Shown: positions 20,801 through 28,438 of the stretch, in pieces
Position numbering within the stretch: position 1 is the first letter of the stretch
Layout of the letters: each line of letters starts with the position of its first letter
From: CAWIJK01 sp963836375
Lineage (GTDB): Bacteria; Actinomycetota; Acidimicrobiia; Acidimicrobiales; RAAP-2
Assembly: GCA_963836375.1 (NCBI GenBank)
Contig: CAWIJK010000002.1
Location: forward strand, 682,001-746,000
Direction: 5' to 3'
DNA: 64,000 nt
Made by a program: the position numbers and the translations under genes
The notes under the pieces: generated by a model
Database searches by the model: none
Told to the model about the DNA's origin: nothing
Seen by the model: the letters and a program-made list of their open reading frames with translations, nothing else

Positions 20801-22479
20801 TGGCGGCACGAACCCTGGGTGGCCTCCAACAGGTTGCCCTCGGGCCCGACCGTGGCGGCGAGGGAGGTGACGAGCTCCTCGCGGATGGCGTCGAGGGGTG
20901 GGTTGGTGACCTGGGCGAAGAGCTGGGTGAAGTAGTCGTAGAGCAGGCGCGAGCGGTCGGAGAGCACAGCGATGGCGGCGTCCGAGCCCATCGACCCGAT
21001 CGGCTCGGCCCCGGTCCGGGCCATCGGGGCCAAGATGATCCGCAGCTCCTCGGTGGTGTACCCGAAGAGGCGCTGGTGGGCGACCACGCTGGCGTGCTGG
21101 GGGGTGAGCATCGAGCGCGAGGGGAGCTCGTCCAACCGGATCTGGTCCTTGTCCAGCCACGCTCCGTAGGGGTGCTGGGCCGAGAGCTCGGCCTTGATCT
21201 CATCGTCGTCGACGATGCGCCCCCGAGAGGTGTCGACCAGGAACATGCGGCCGGGCTGGAGGCGGCCCTTTTGGATCACCGTCGACGGCTCCACGTCGAG
21301 CACCCCGACCTCGCTGGCCAGGACGACCAGTCCCTCGTCGGTCACCCAGTAGCGGGCCGGTCGCAACCCGTTGCGGTCGAGCACCGCCCCGACCACCGTC
21401 CCGTCGGAGAAGGCGATCGCCGCCGGGCCGTCCCAGGGCTCCATCAACGAGGCGTGGTAGCGGTAGAAGTTGCGCCGGCCCGGGTCCATCCCGCCGTTGT
21501 TCTCCCAGGCCTCGGGGATCATCATGAGGACCGAGTGGGCCAGGCTGCGCCCGCCGAGGTGGAGCAGCTCGAGCACCTCGTCGAACGACGCCGAGTCGCT
21601 GGCTCCGGGGGTGCAGATCGGGTAGGTCCGCGACAGGTCACCGGGGATCAGGTCGGTGTGCAGGAGCGCCTCGCGGGCCCTCATCCAGTTGCGGTTGCCG
21701 GCCACCGTGTTGATCTCGCCGTTGTGGGCCAGGTAGCGGTAGGGGTGCGACAGCGGCCAGCTCGGGAAGGTGTTGGTGGAAAAGCGCGAGTGCACCAGGG
21801 CCAGTCCCGACTCGAGGCGCTCGTCGGAGAGCTCGGGGTAGAACTCGCTGAGCTGGTGGCCGGTGAGCATCCCCTTGTAGACCACGGTGCGCGACGAGAG
21901 GGAGGGGAAGTAGAGCCCGTCGACGGTGTGCTCGACCCGCTTGCGGGCGCAGAAGGCCCGCCGGTCGAGGTCAAGGGGGCTGGCGACGGCCACCCCGGGG
22001 GCCGGGGCCACGAAGACCTGTTCGACCCGGGGCTGGGCCCGCCGGGCCGTGTCACCCAGGGTGGAGTCGTCGACCGGCACCACCCGCCACCCGAGGACGG
22101 CCAGGCCCTCCTCCTCGGCCACCGTCGCCAGCTGGCTGCGGGCCTTGGCGGCGGCGTCGGGGTCCTGGGGGAGAAAAGCGAGCCCGGTGGCGTACCGCCC
22201 CGGCTCGGGGAGGGCGAAGCCGGCGTCGTCGGCCATGTCGGCCAGCAAGCGGTGCGGCACCTGGACCAAGACGCCCGCCCCGTCACCGGTGGCCACCTCT
22301 GCCCCCGAGGCCCCCCGGTGGGCCAGCCGCTCGAGCACGGTCAGCGCCTGGCGGACCAGATGGTGGCTCTTTCGACCCTCGAGGTCGGCCACGAGGCCGA
22401 CACCGCAGGCGTCGTGCTCGTACGCCGGGTCGTAGAGGCCGCAGGCGGCTGGGGTGCCGCCAGGGTCCGGATGGGCCAT
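17881..22479 (-). CDS. gltB: Glutamate synthase, large subunit
   Basis: The glutamine-hydrolysing and glutamate-forming subunit, 1532 residues. The N-terminal nucleophile is Cys25 in DACGVGLVADL, exposed after removal of a short propeptide as in known GltB. HSRFSTNTFPSWPLSHPYR and AHNGEINTVAGNRNW belong to the glutaminase domain. The synthase domain has GISGHDGGTGAAPL-like residues (LISGHDGGTGAAPLTS), the 3Fe-4S cysteines are in CIMMRVCHLDTCPVGIATQ, and GGxxxVxG repeats of the beta-helix domain end the protein. ATG 22479 follows AAAGGA at good spacing. An equally long open frame on the opposite strand is a shadow. Confidence 0.97.
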   Translation of the reverse strand: MAHPDPGGTPAACGLYDPAYEHDACGVGLVADLEGRKSHHLVRQALTVLERLAHRGASGAEVATGDGAGVLVQVPHRLLADMADDAGFALPEPGRYATGLAFLPQDPDAAAKARSQLATVAEEEGLAVLGWRVVPVDDSTLGDTARRAQPRVEQVFVAPAPGVAVASPLDLDRRAFCARKRVEHTVDGLYFPSLSSRTVVYKGMLTGHQLSEFYPELSDERLESGLALVHSRFSTNTFPSWPLSHPYRYLAHNGEINTVAGNRNWMRAREALLHTDLIPGDLSRTYPICTPGASDSASFDEVLELLHLGGRSLAHSVLMMIPEAWENNGGMDPGRRNFYRYHASLMEPWDGPAAIAFSDGTVVGAVLDRNGLRPARYWVTDEGLVVLASEVGVLDVEPSTVIQKGRLQPGRMFLVDTSRGRIVDDDEIKAELSAQHPYGAWLDKDQIRLDELPSRSMLTPQHASVVAHQRLFGYTTEELRIILAPMARTGAEPIGSMGSDAAIAVLSDRSRLLYDYFTQLFAQVTNPPLDAIREELVTSLAATVGPEGNLLEATQGSCRQILLPQPVIDRDDLAKLMYVNEYGESPGFKAFAIDGLFPVATAGEAGHPTPEGGRALAAAIDNVRSRVSAAIAHGANIIVLSDRNSTTELAPIPSLLLVAAVHHHLVREKTRTRVGLVVETGDARETHHMALLISYGAAAVNPYLALESLNDLIASGRLEGVSPRQAHQNYIKAACKGVLKVMSKMGISTVASYTGAQVFEAIGLDRAVIDEYFTGTASRIGGVGLDVLAAEVATRHRLAHLDRPEERAHRELEVGGEYQWRREGEYHLFNPKTVFKLQHASRAKRYDIFKEYTGAVDEQSENLATLRGLMRMVPAPGGPIPIDEVEPASEIMKRFSTGAMSYGSISAEAHENLAIAMNRIGGRSNTGEGGEDAERFTPDDNGDLRRSAIKQVASGRFGVTSEYLVNADDLQIKISQGAKPGEGGQLPGSKVYPWIAKTRKSTPGVGLISPPPHHDIYSIEDIAQLIHDLKSANDRARVHVKLVAEVGVGTVAAGVAKAHSDVVLISGHDGGTGAAPLTSLKHAGIPWELGLAETQQTLLMNGLRDRIVVQVDGQMKTGRDVVVGALLGAEEFGFATAPLVVSGCIMMRVCHLDTCPVGIATQNPQLRKRFNGKPEFVTTFFEYIAQEVREHLAALGLRSIDEAVGRADLLDVTGAVEHWKAAGLDLSAILAVPDSPYDTARHRTRDQDHGLAAALDHEFLETCRPSIDDETPVSMDLVITNVDRTVGTLLGSEITRRRGARGLPDSTITLTFHGSAGQSFGAFVPHGVTMRLLGDANDYFGKGLSGGRLTVRPPLASRFVAEDQTIAGNVILYGATAGEVFIRGRVGERFCVRNSGAVAVVEGVGDHGCEYMTGGRVVVLGPTGRNFGAGMSGGIAYVYDPDRTFGERFNPEMVDAEPLDESDGDWLHEIIARHGTETESPVAARVLADWDRARADFVKVMPRDFRRVLEATRRAEEEGRSVDEAVMAAAHG

Positions 22480-22697
22480 GGTCGTCCTTTGGGCTCGTGA
22501 CCATCGCGCCGGCTGGGCCGCCGTCGGCGATGGGCTCGTCCTACGTGGGTCCTGCGGCCCGGGACGACGTTGGCCCTGGTGCAGTCCATCGACAATACAC
22601 CAGCCCCCCGTCGTTCCCGTCGACGCTCGACCCGGGCCCCAGGACCGACCAGGTTCCCGCGCCGCTCGGGGTGGGAACTGAACCGAGGGGCCGGCCG

Positions 22698-22703
22698 TAG
22701 GAT
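22698..22703 (+). promoter_or_regulatory. -10 box for leaderless thiO mRNA
   Basis: TAGGAT followed by seven bases and the GTG start of thiO. The spacing puts the transcription start at or next to the start codon. No thiamine (TPP) riboswitch motif is visible in the 230-base gap between gltB and thiO. Confidence 0.6.
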
Positions 22704-22710
22704 CGCGGGG

Positions 22711-23904
22711 GTGAGGTGGGACGCCGTGTTCGTCGGTGGCGGGGTCATCGGGCTCTCGGCCGCCTGGCGGGCGGCGCGCTCGGGCCTGCGGGTCGCCGTC
22801 GTCGACCCAGAGGTTGGCCGCGGCGCCTCGTGGGTGGCCGCCGGCATGCTGGCGCCGGTGACCGAGGCGCACTACGGCGAGGAGCGCCTGGCCGCGCTGC
22901 TGATGGCAGGCGCCGCCAGCTGGCCGGCCTTCGCCGACGAGTTGGAGGCCGACGCCGGGCTCGACATCGGCTTCCGGCGGTGCGGCACGGTCATGGTGGC
23001 GCTGGACGCGTCGGACCGGGCCGTCGTCGACGATCTGCTCGGCCTCCACCACGCCCTCGGCCTCGAGGTGACCCGCCTGAGCGGCCGGGCCTGCCGGGAG
23101 CTGGTTCCCGCCCTGGCCCCGGGGGTCCAGGGCGGGGCCGAGGTGCCCGGCGACCACCAAGTCGACAACCGCCGCCTGCTCGGCGCCCTGGGCGCCGCCC
23201 TGGCCCGCCGGGAGGGGGCGACGGTCGCCGGCCTGGTCACAGGTGTGACCCAGGACCGGGCGGGTTCGGTGACCGGGGTCCGCCTGGCCGACGGGCGGGA
23301 ACTCGGCGCCGGTGCGGTCGTGTTGTGCACCGGGTCCGACACCGAGCTCGTGGCCGGGGTGCCCGGCGAGTTCCTGCCGCCGGTGCGCCCGGTCAAGGGT
23401 CACGTGGTGCGCCTCGCCGGCGCCGGTGACCTGCTGGCCTGCACGGTACGCGGGCTGGTCCGAGGTCGGCCCTGTTACCTGGTGCCCCGCCGGGACGGTT
23501 CGCTCGTGGTCGGCGCCACCAGCGAAGAGCGCGGCTTCGACCGGCGCGTCCAGGCCGGGGCGGTGCACGCCCTGCTCGACGACGCGCGGGCCCTGGTGCC
23601 CGGGATCGACGAGCTCGAGTTGGTGGAGTGCCAAGCGGGCCTTCGACCCGGCTCGCCGGACAACGGACCGTCCATCGGGTGGACGGGGCTCGACAACCTC
23701 GCAGTGGCCACCGGCCACTACCGCAACGGGATCCTCCTGGCCCCCCTCACGGCCGACGCGATGGTCGCCCTGCTCGAGAACAGGGCCCTCCCCGGAACAC
23801 TCGAGGGCTTCGGCCCGGAGCGCTGGATCGACCAGCGCAGGGCCACTTCCGCCGACCCCCCGCCGTGGGTGCGGCCGGCCGACGGCGAGCCGGTACGCGG
23901 GTGA
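22711..23904 (+). CDS. thiO: Glycine oxidase ThiO
   Basis: FAD-dependent oxidase that converts glycine to the imine used for the thiazole ring of thiamine. The 397-residue protein has the FAD motif VFVGGGVIGLSAAWRAA at its N-terminus, GASWVAAGMLAP (typical of ThiO) and the C-terminal GHYRNGILLAPLTAD signature. RPVKGHVVRL and GLRPGSPDNGPSIGW are further family segments. The GTG at 22711 is favoured by the adjacent -10 box. Its stop overlaps the GTG of thiS, so the two thiamine genes form one unit; thiG is not in the window. Confidence 0.92.
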   Translation: MRWDAVFVGGGVIGLSAAWRAARSGLRVAVVDPEVGRGASWVAAGMLAPVTEAHYGEERLAALLMAGAASWPAFADELEADAGLDIGFRRCGTVMVALDASDRAVVDDLLGLHHALGLEVTRLSGRACRELVPALAPGVQGGAEVPGDHQVDNRRLLGALGAALARREGATVAGLVTGVTQDRAGSVTGVRLADGRELGAGAVVLCTGSDTELVAGVPGEFLPPVRPVKGHVVRLAGAGDLLACTVRGLVRGRPCYLVPRRDGSLVVGATSEERGFDRRVQAGAVHALLDDARALVPGIDELELVECQAGLRPGSPDNGPSIGWTGLDNLAVATGHYRNGILLAPLTADAMVALLENRALPGTLEGFGPERWIDQRRATSADPPPWVRPADGEPVRG

Positions 23905-24158
23905 GATCTCCGACCGTCGACGGGGCGGGGCCGCCCGGAGAGCGGATCACGGTCGTCGTGAACGGCGAGCACGTCCAGGTTCGTCGGGGTGCCACCGTCG
24001 CCGACGTGGTCGCCGGGCTGTCGCGGGGTCTGTCTCCCGACGGGCGCGGGGTGGCCGTTGCCGTCGGGCGCGAGATCGTGCCCCGCTCGGCCTGGGCCTC
24101 GGTGAGGGTGGACGAGGGGTCGGTGCTCGAGGTGGTGACGGCCGCGGCCGGTGGCTGA
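23901..24158 (+). CDS. thiS: Sulfur carrier protein ThiS
   Basis: An 85-residue ubiquitin-like sulfur carrier that delivers sulfur as a C-terminal thiocarboxylate during thiazole synthesis. The protein ends in Gly-Gly (VVTAAAGG), as required. ITVVVNGEHVQVRRGATVAD and VAVAVGREIVPRSAW are the usual ThiS segments. It has about 18 extra residues before the ubiquitin fold, which may be untranslated if an internal start is used. The GTG at 23901 overlaps the thiO stop. Confidence 0.9.
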   Translation: MRSPTVDGAGPPGERITVVVNGEHVQVRRGATVADVVAGLSRGLSPDGRGVAVAVGREIVPRSAWASVRVDEGSVLEVVTAAAGG

Positions 24159-24170
24159 GGCGCGCTGGTC

Positions 24171-24578
24171 TCAGCCACCGCCGGGTCGGACGTGGTCCGA
24201 CCACCCGCGCCCGTCCCACCACCGCTCGCCTGGCCCGCCCGCGGGGTCCGGATACCACGCGGCGGGCGGGAGGTCCCGGGTCGACTGGTCGACGACGAGC
24301 ACGTGGGCGTCCGACGGGGCGGGGATCAGGGTCGGGGGGGTGAGCGCGTTCAGCCGTCGGCGGAGCACGAACAGATAGACGAGGGCGGTCACGGCGGCGA
24401 CCGGCCAGACCAGGACCCACCCCACGATCGACCCGATGATCCACATGGCCTTCTGCCCGCCGGTGAGCTGCCATCGGGGTCGGCGCGCCACGTCGACCAC
24501 CGTCCACAGCACCAGGGCCAGGGTGACGAGGGCCAGGGCTCCTGCGGCGATGAGGAGGTCTCCGGAGACCGAGATCAT
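24171..24578 (-). CDS. Membrane protein with C-terminal DUF2510 domain
   Basis: 135 residues. Two transmembrane segments lie in the first half (LLIAAGALALVTLALVLWTV and MWIIGSIVGWVLVWPVAAV), resembling the phospholipase D N-terminal type membrane domain. A DUF2510 motif ends the protein: AAWYPDPAGGPGERWWDG then RGWSDHVRP. DUF2510 is a short Trp-rich domain common in actinobacterial membrane proteins, function unknown. ATG 24578 follows AGGAG. It converges on thiS. Confidence 0.82.
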   Translation of the reverse strand: MISVSGDLLIAAGALALVTLALVLWTVVDVARRPRWQLTGGQKAMWIIGSIVGWVLVWPVAAVTALVYLFVLRRRLNALTPPTLIPAPSDAHVLVVDQSTRDLPPAAWYPDPAGGPGERWWDGRGWSDHVRPGGG

Positions 24579-24738
24579 GTCGCTCCTGTCGGAGGCGACC
24601 GGTTGGCCCACTCCGCCGACCGGTCGGGGCAGCCACAACGACCGCCGCCCCGACAAATGTAGAGCACGGTGCCGGCCGAGCGGTCTGATCCGGTCGGGCG
24701 ACGCCCAGAGTCCGCCCGGGCGCCTCCGGACCGCTCCG

Positions 24739-25113
24739 TCACCCTCGGTCAACTGGGTCCTCGGGAGCTGGCCGGTCCGATCCGCGGGTCGGTGCGGCGA
24801 CGGCGGTCCCCCCAGCCTCGTCTCCCGAGGCCTCGTCCCCCTCGGGATTCTGAGTCGCCCCACTGAATCGGGGGGTGGCCCGGATACCGGCGAGCAGCAC
24901 CAACAGGGCGCCGACGACCAGGACGATGTAGCCGATGCGGCTCCCCCAGGCGTCGGCGGCGCAGTGGCTGGCGAGCGAAGGGTTCGGGACCAGCCCGCCC
25001 GGACCGTCCTGGCAGCTCGACTGGGCGACGGCGAAGACCATGGCCCCCACCGCTCCAAGCGCGACGCCGAGGCACCCGACGACGGCGAGGGCCTTGGGGG
25101 AGGTTCGTCGCAT
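24739..25113 (-). CDS. Small membrane protein, unknown
   Basis: A 124-residue protein with two hydrophobic segments (ALAVVGCLGVALGAVGAMVF near the N-terminus and IGYIVLVVGALLVLLAGI in the middle) separated by a short loop with two Cys (SSCQ and SHCAAD) that could form a disulfide outside the cell. The last ~45 residues are a polar, disordered tail. No family recognised. It lies upstream of, and may share a transcript with, the DUF2510 gene. Confidence 0.6.
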   Translation of the reverse strand: MRRTSPKALAVVGCLGVALGAVGAMVFAVAQSSCQDGPGGLVPNPSLASHCAADAWGSRIGYIVLVVGALLVLLAGIRATPRFSGATQNPEGDEASGDEAGGTAVAAPTRGSDRPAPEDPVDRG

Positions 25114-25302
25114 GACCGGATGCTACGGCACCTCCTCGAGCGCCCAGGCGTAGGCGCTCGCCGCATCCCGGTGCCCGCTGGCGGCCGGAACCGGCCCGCG
25201 GGAGCCGCCGTCTGGGGTGGTGCCCCATGCCCTAGGTTGGGCCGACCTCGGGACGGCCGTGCCTCGCGCCGACCCCCCGGTCTTCAGAGCCAAGGAGTGC
25301 GA

Positions 25303-26676
25303 GTGCCAGTGCCCCGACCCTCACGTTCACCCCGCCGGGTGCTCGGTGCCGCTGTCGCCCTGGCCGCCGTCGCCCTGGGCGCGGCAGCCGGCTTCCCGGG
25401 CGTCCCGGGTGTCCTCGCCGCCGGGGCGGCCTCCACCGGCTCGCCGGTCGTGCGGGCGGCCCTTCCCCCCGGCGACATTAACCACATCATCGTGATCGAG
25501 TTCGAGAACGAGGGCTACCAGACCACCTTCGGCCCGGGGTCGGTTGCCACCTACCTCAACGGCGTGCTGCGCAAGCACGGCGAGCTGTTGGAGAACTACT
25601 ACGCCATCGGGCACGACAGCCTGGACAACTACATCGCGCAGGTCTCGGGCCAGGCCCCCAATCCGGCGACCCAGGCTGACTGCGCCGCCAACGGCTCGGC
25701 CTACGTCGACATGGCGCCGGGAACCCCGGCGCCCGACCAGAGGGCCGATCCGGGCCAGGTCGTGGGCCAGGGCTGCGTCTACCCGGCCTCGGTGGCCACC
25801 ATCGCCAGCCAGCTCGATTTGAAGTACCCGCCCAACCCGAGGACCCACGTCGCGTCCTGGCGCGGCTACGACCAGGACATGGGCAACGACGCGGCCCGAG
25901 ACGGTGGCACGCCGGACCCGAGCGGCGGGACCGACTGCGCGCACCCGGCCAAGGGCGCCCCGGCCGCCCAGGTCGCCACCCCGACCGACCAGTACGCCAC
26001 CCGGCACAACCCGTTCGTCTGGTTCCACTCGGTGATCGACGACGCAGCGGAGTGCAGCGCCAACGTCGTCCCGCTCGGGACCCTGCTGCCGAGCGGGGTG
26101 CCCTCCCCCGCCGGCCACCTCGCCCGGGACTTCTCGAAGGCCTCCACGACGCCCCGCTTCGCCTTCATCACCCCGAACCTGTGCAACGACGGGCACGACG
26201 ACCCCTGCGCCGGATCGAACAGCGAGGGCGGCTCCGCCGGGGGTCTGGTCGGTGCTGACCTCTTTCTCAAGCACTGGATGCCGCTCATCATGGGCTCGCC
26301 CGCCTACAAGGAGGGCGACACCCTCGTGATGATCACGTTCGACGAGGCCGACGTCGACCCGACGGACAACCCGGCCTACGCGGCCGACTGCTGCAACGAG
26401 CAGCCCGGGCCGAACACGGTGGCGCCCGGGGAGGCCGGGGCGGCCACGAACGCCCAGGCCCCGGGCGGCGGTCAGATCGGGGCCCTCGTGTTGAACCCCA
26501 AGTACGTGAAGGCGGGCAGCGTCGACACGACCGGTTCCTACAACCACTACTCGGCCCTGCGGAGCTTCGAGGACCTGCTCGGGATCACCACCGGGGGGAC
26601 CGACGGCCATGGCCATCTCGGGTACGCAGCCGCCCCCGGGCTCGTGCCCTTCGGCCGGGACGTCTTCAACCGCTGA
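25303..26676 (+). CDS. Secreted phosphoesterase (phospholipase C/acid phosphatase family)
   Basis: A 457-residue exported protein of the PF04185-like phosphoesterase superfamily, which includes bacterial phospholipase C and acid phosphatases. A signal peptide (RRVLGAAVALAAVALGAAAG) precedes the catalytic domain. INHIIVIEFENEGY has the metal-type Glu and Asn of the FEN motif, the loop HDSLDNYIAQVSG follows, and LVMITFDEADVDPTDN with NHYSALRSFEDLLG provides further active-site acids and the conserved His. The GTG at 25303 is preceded by AAGGAG at five bases; a -10-like TAGGTT lies near 25234. A second, distinct member of the family is in the island at 39.3 kb. Confidence 0.85.
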   Translation: MPVPRPSRSPRRVLGAAVALAAVALGAAAGFPGVPGVLAAGAASTGSPVVRAALPPGDINHIIVIEFENEGYQTTFGPGSVATYLNGVLRKHGELLENYYAIGHDSLDNYIAQVSGQAPNPATQADCAANGSAYVDMAPGTPAPDQRADPGQVVGQGCVYPASVATIASQLDLKYPPNPRTHVASWRGYDQDMGNDAARDGGTPDPSGGTDCAHPAKGAPAAQVATPTDQYATRHNPFVWFHSVIDDAAECSANVVPLGTLLPSGVPSPAGHLARDFSKASTTPRFAFITPNLCNDGHDDPCAGSNSEGGSAGGLVGADLFLKHWMPLIMGSPAYKEGDTLVMITFDEADVDPTDNPAYAADCCNEQPGPNTVAPGEAGAATNAQAPGGGQIGALVLNPKYVKAGSVDTTGSYNHYSALRSFEDLLGITTGGTDGHGHLGYAAAPGLVPFGRDVFNR

Positions 26677-26724
26677 CCGGCCGGAGCGGGCCGGTGATCC
26701 CCGGCGCCGGCCGGGTCGGCCGCT

Positions 26725-26730
26725 TATGCT
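26725..26730 (+). promoter_or_regulatory. -10 box for a leaderless mRNA
   Basis: TATGCT, six bases before the GTG of the SHOCT membrane protein at 26737. The spacing fits transcription starting at the start codon. Confidence 0.55.
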
Positions 26731-26736
26731 TCCCCC

Positions 26737-27501
26737 GTGGCTGGTGGGCCGAGCCGAGGGGGCGACGGGGTGAGCGCGGGGAAGGTCTTCAAGCTGCTCG
26801 GCAGCCTGGTCGGGGCGGCGGGCGTGGCGTGGGCCATCACCATCGTGTCGCTCGGGATGCGCAGCGTCTTGAACGTGGGCGGGACCTGCGCCTCGGGGAA
26901 CTCCCCCTACGTTATCCGCCAGCAATGCCCGACCGGTGTGGACTGGCTGCTGCCGGTGGGGATCTGGGCCGGCCTGGGCTTTGTCGCCCTCTTCGTCCTG
27001 TGCGCGCCGGCAGGGGGAAAGAAGTGCGCGATCTTGGCCTGGTCCGGGCTCTTCCTCGCCCTGGGCTGGAACTTCTTGCAGTATGGGTTGCCGATCCAAG
27101 GGCATGGCGTCTATGCGGGATGGCTGGTCCCAGGCATCTTGTTCGTATTGATGGGGATCGCCCCCTTGTTCATCTACGGCCCGGCGATGCTCCACGCGCT
27201 GCGCGGTGGTGAGCCGTCGTCGGTCTTCACCCCGATCCCGAGTTCCAACCCCTACAGCGGGTTCGTCGGCAACTTCGGCCCGAACCCCAACGTCGGGGTT
27301 GCTCCCCCCTCCAACACTCGGCCCGGTCCCATGTTCAGTGCCCCGGTTCCCCCCACCCGGCGGCCACCTGCCCCCGGACCGGGGGGCAGCGACGTCACCA
27401 ACGAGCTCGAGCGCCTGGCCGCCCTGCACCGCAGCGGCGACCTCAACGACGCCGAGTACGAGTCGGCCAAGCGGGCGGTGGTCTTCGGGGGTGGCACATG
27501 A
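26737..27501 (+). CDS. Membrane protein with C-terminal SHOCT domain
   Basis: A 254-residue protein with four transmembrane segments in the first 150 residues (for example LGSLVGAAGVAWAITIVSLG and LVPGILFVLMGIAPLFIYG). A Pro/Asn-rich linker follows, then a short SHOCT domain at the end (ELERLAALHRSGDLNDAEYE). SHOCT motifs are thought to mediate oligomerisation. A loop with two Cys lies between the first two segments. The GTG at 26737 matches the leaderless promoter; a second GTG at 26770 is possible. Confidence 0.75.
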   Translation: MAGGPSRGGDGVSAGKVFKLLGSLVGAAGVAWAITIVSLGMRSVLNVGGTCASGNSPYVIRQQCPTGVDWLLPVGIWAGLGFVALFVLCAPAGGKKCAILAWSGLFLALGWNFLQYGLPIQGHGVYAGWLVPGILFVLMGIAPLFIYGPAMLHALRGGEPSSVFTPIPSSNPYSGFVGNFGPNPNVGVAPPSNTRPGPMFSAPVPPTRRPPAPGPGGSDVTNELERLAALHRSGDLNDAEYESAKRAVVFGGGT

Positions 27502-27590
27502 CCAAGCGGTTGGCGCTGGTCGCCCTGCACCTTGTGGCCATCGGCGGCGGGATCGTCGCCGGTTTCGCTGTCTTCCACGCCACCACGTGA
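27498..27590 (+). CDS. 30-residue single-pass membrane peptide
   Basis: A very short frame whose ATG overlaps the stop of the SHOCT gene (ATGA). It encodes two positive residues, then LALVALHLVAIGGGIVAGFA as one membrane-spanning helix, and a short tail. The coupling and the clean hydrophobic profile argue it is translated. It could be a small partner of the upstream membrane protein. Confidence 0.5.
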   Translation: MTKRLALVALHLVAIGGGIVAGFAVFHATT

Positions 27591-27652
27591 CTCCGTGAGG
27601 TGAGGGTCCCCGCGCCGCTCGACGGTGACCGTCCGGGCGGGCCACCAGTCCC

Positions 27653-27658
27653 TATCAT
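27653..27658 (+). promoter_or_regulatory. Possible -10 box before the coiled-coil/GH43 pair
   Basis: TATCAT in the 125-base gap before the gene at 27716. It would give a leader of about 50 bases, ending in a GAGAG ribosome site before the ATG. Confidence 0.35.
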
Positions 27659-27715
27659 TTGACCGGGCGGCCGAGCCGCCGCGCCTGTGCGAATCGACGG
27701 ACACGAGAGCGCACC

Positions 27716-28438
27716 ATGACCACTCCCGACATCAGGCGCCGCCGCCTCCTTGCTCCCGTGGCCGGGGACGTCGAGTCTCACACCCCCGACGACCTCGACG
27801 CGGGCTCTGAGCCCGGCCCAGACGACGCCGAGGGACCCGGTGGTCTCGACGACGCCGAGGGACCCGGTGGTCTCGACGACGCCGAGAGCCACCGTGCCCT
27901 CGGAGCGGCCTCGACCGGTGACCCGGAGCCCGGGCGGCACGACCGGTCGACGTACGCAGCGCCCGACGACCGTGTCGGTCGTCGACCGGTCGACGTACGC
28001 AGGCGCCGTCGCGTGCGGACCGTTGCCGCGGCCGCCGTCGTCGCCCTGGTGGCGTTCCTGGCCCTCTCGGGTCTGCAGGCCCGCGGCCAGCTGGAGCGAT
28101 CGACCGGGGCCTTCGCCTCCACCCGGGCCGAGCAGCGGTCCACCCTCGCACGACTGGGCCGCACCGAGGCCAGCCTGGCCACCGTCCTCGACCAGTCGGC
28201 CGCAGCCGACCGGACCCTCGGCTCGGTGAACGCCGCGCTGGCCGCTGAGCGTAGCCAGCTGGCCCAGCAGCAGCGGAACCTGTTCATCCAGGGGGTGAGC
28301 ATCTCTGCCCTCGACACCTGTCTCGGCGGCGTGGAGTCCGCCCTCAACGAGGTGGCCCTCAACGACCAGCCGGGGGCCATCTCTACCTTGCAGGGCGTCT
28401 CGGCTGATTGTCGGACCGCGGGGGCCTCCGGTGGCTGA
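27716..28438 (+). CDS. Membrane-anchored coiled-coil protein, paralog of next gene's N-terminus
   Basis: 240 residues of unknown function. The first ~90 are an acidic, disordered cytoplasmic region that includes a duplicated DDAEGPGGL unit. They are followed by Arg-rich RRRRRVRTV, one transmembrane helix (AAAAVVALVAFLALSGL), a coiled coil (SAAADRTLGSVNAALAAERS), and a C-terminal module SALDTCLGGVESALNEVA ... PGAISTLQGVSADC. The anchor, coil and terminal module recur in the next gene, where a GH43 domain is attached. It overlaps the next gene by eight bases. Two Cys frame the terminal module in both proteins. Confidence 0.7.
   Translation: MTTPDIRRRRLLAPVAGDVESHTPDDLDAGSEPGPDDAEGPGGLDDAEGPGGLDDAESHRALGAASTGDPEPGRHDRSTYAAPDDRVGRRPVDVRRRRRVRTVAAAAVVALVAFLALSGLQARGQLERSTGAFASTRAEQRSTLARLGRTEASLATVLDQSAAADRTLGSVNAALAAERSQLAQQQRNLFIQGVSISALDTCLGGVESALNEVALNDQPGAISTLQGVSADCRTAGASGG
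27821..27886 (+). repeat. 27-base tandem repeat inside a coding region
   Basis: Two exact 27-base units (27821-27847 and 27848-27874) and a 12-base partial third encode DDAEGPGGL repeats in the acidic N-terminus. A separate exact 19-base direct repeat lies at 27941-27959 and 27984-28002 in the same gene, flanking a GACGACC/GGTCGTC inverted repeat. Confidence 0.8.

Noticed and set aside
17875..22500. A 1541-codon open frame antisense to gltB
   Set aside because: It mirrors gltB exactly. GC-rich codon bias on the real strand leaves the antisense frame stop-free, and its translation has no domain pattern.
22480..22710. Possible TPP riboswitch before thiO
   Set aside because: Neither the CTGAGA nor the THI-box core is present, and the start fits a leaderless promoter with no room for an untranslated leader.
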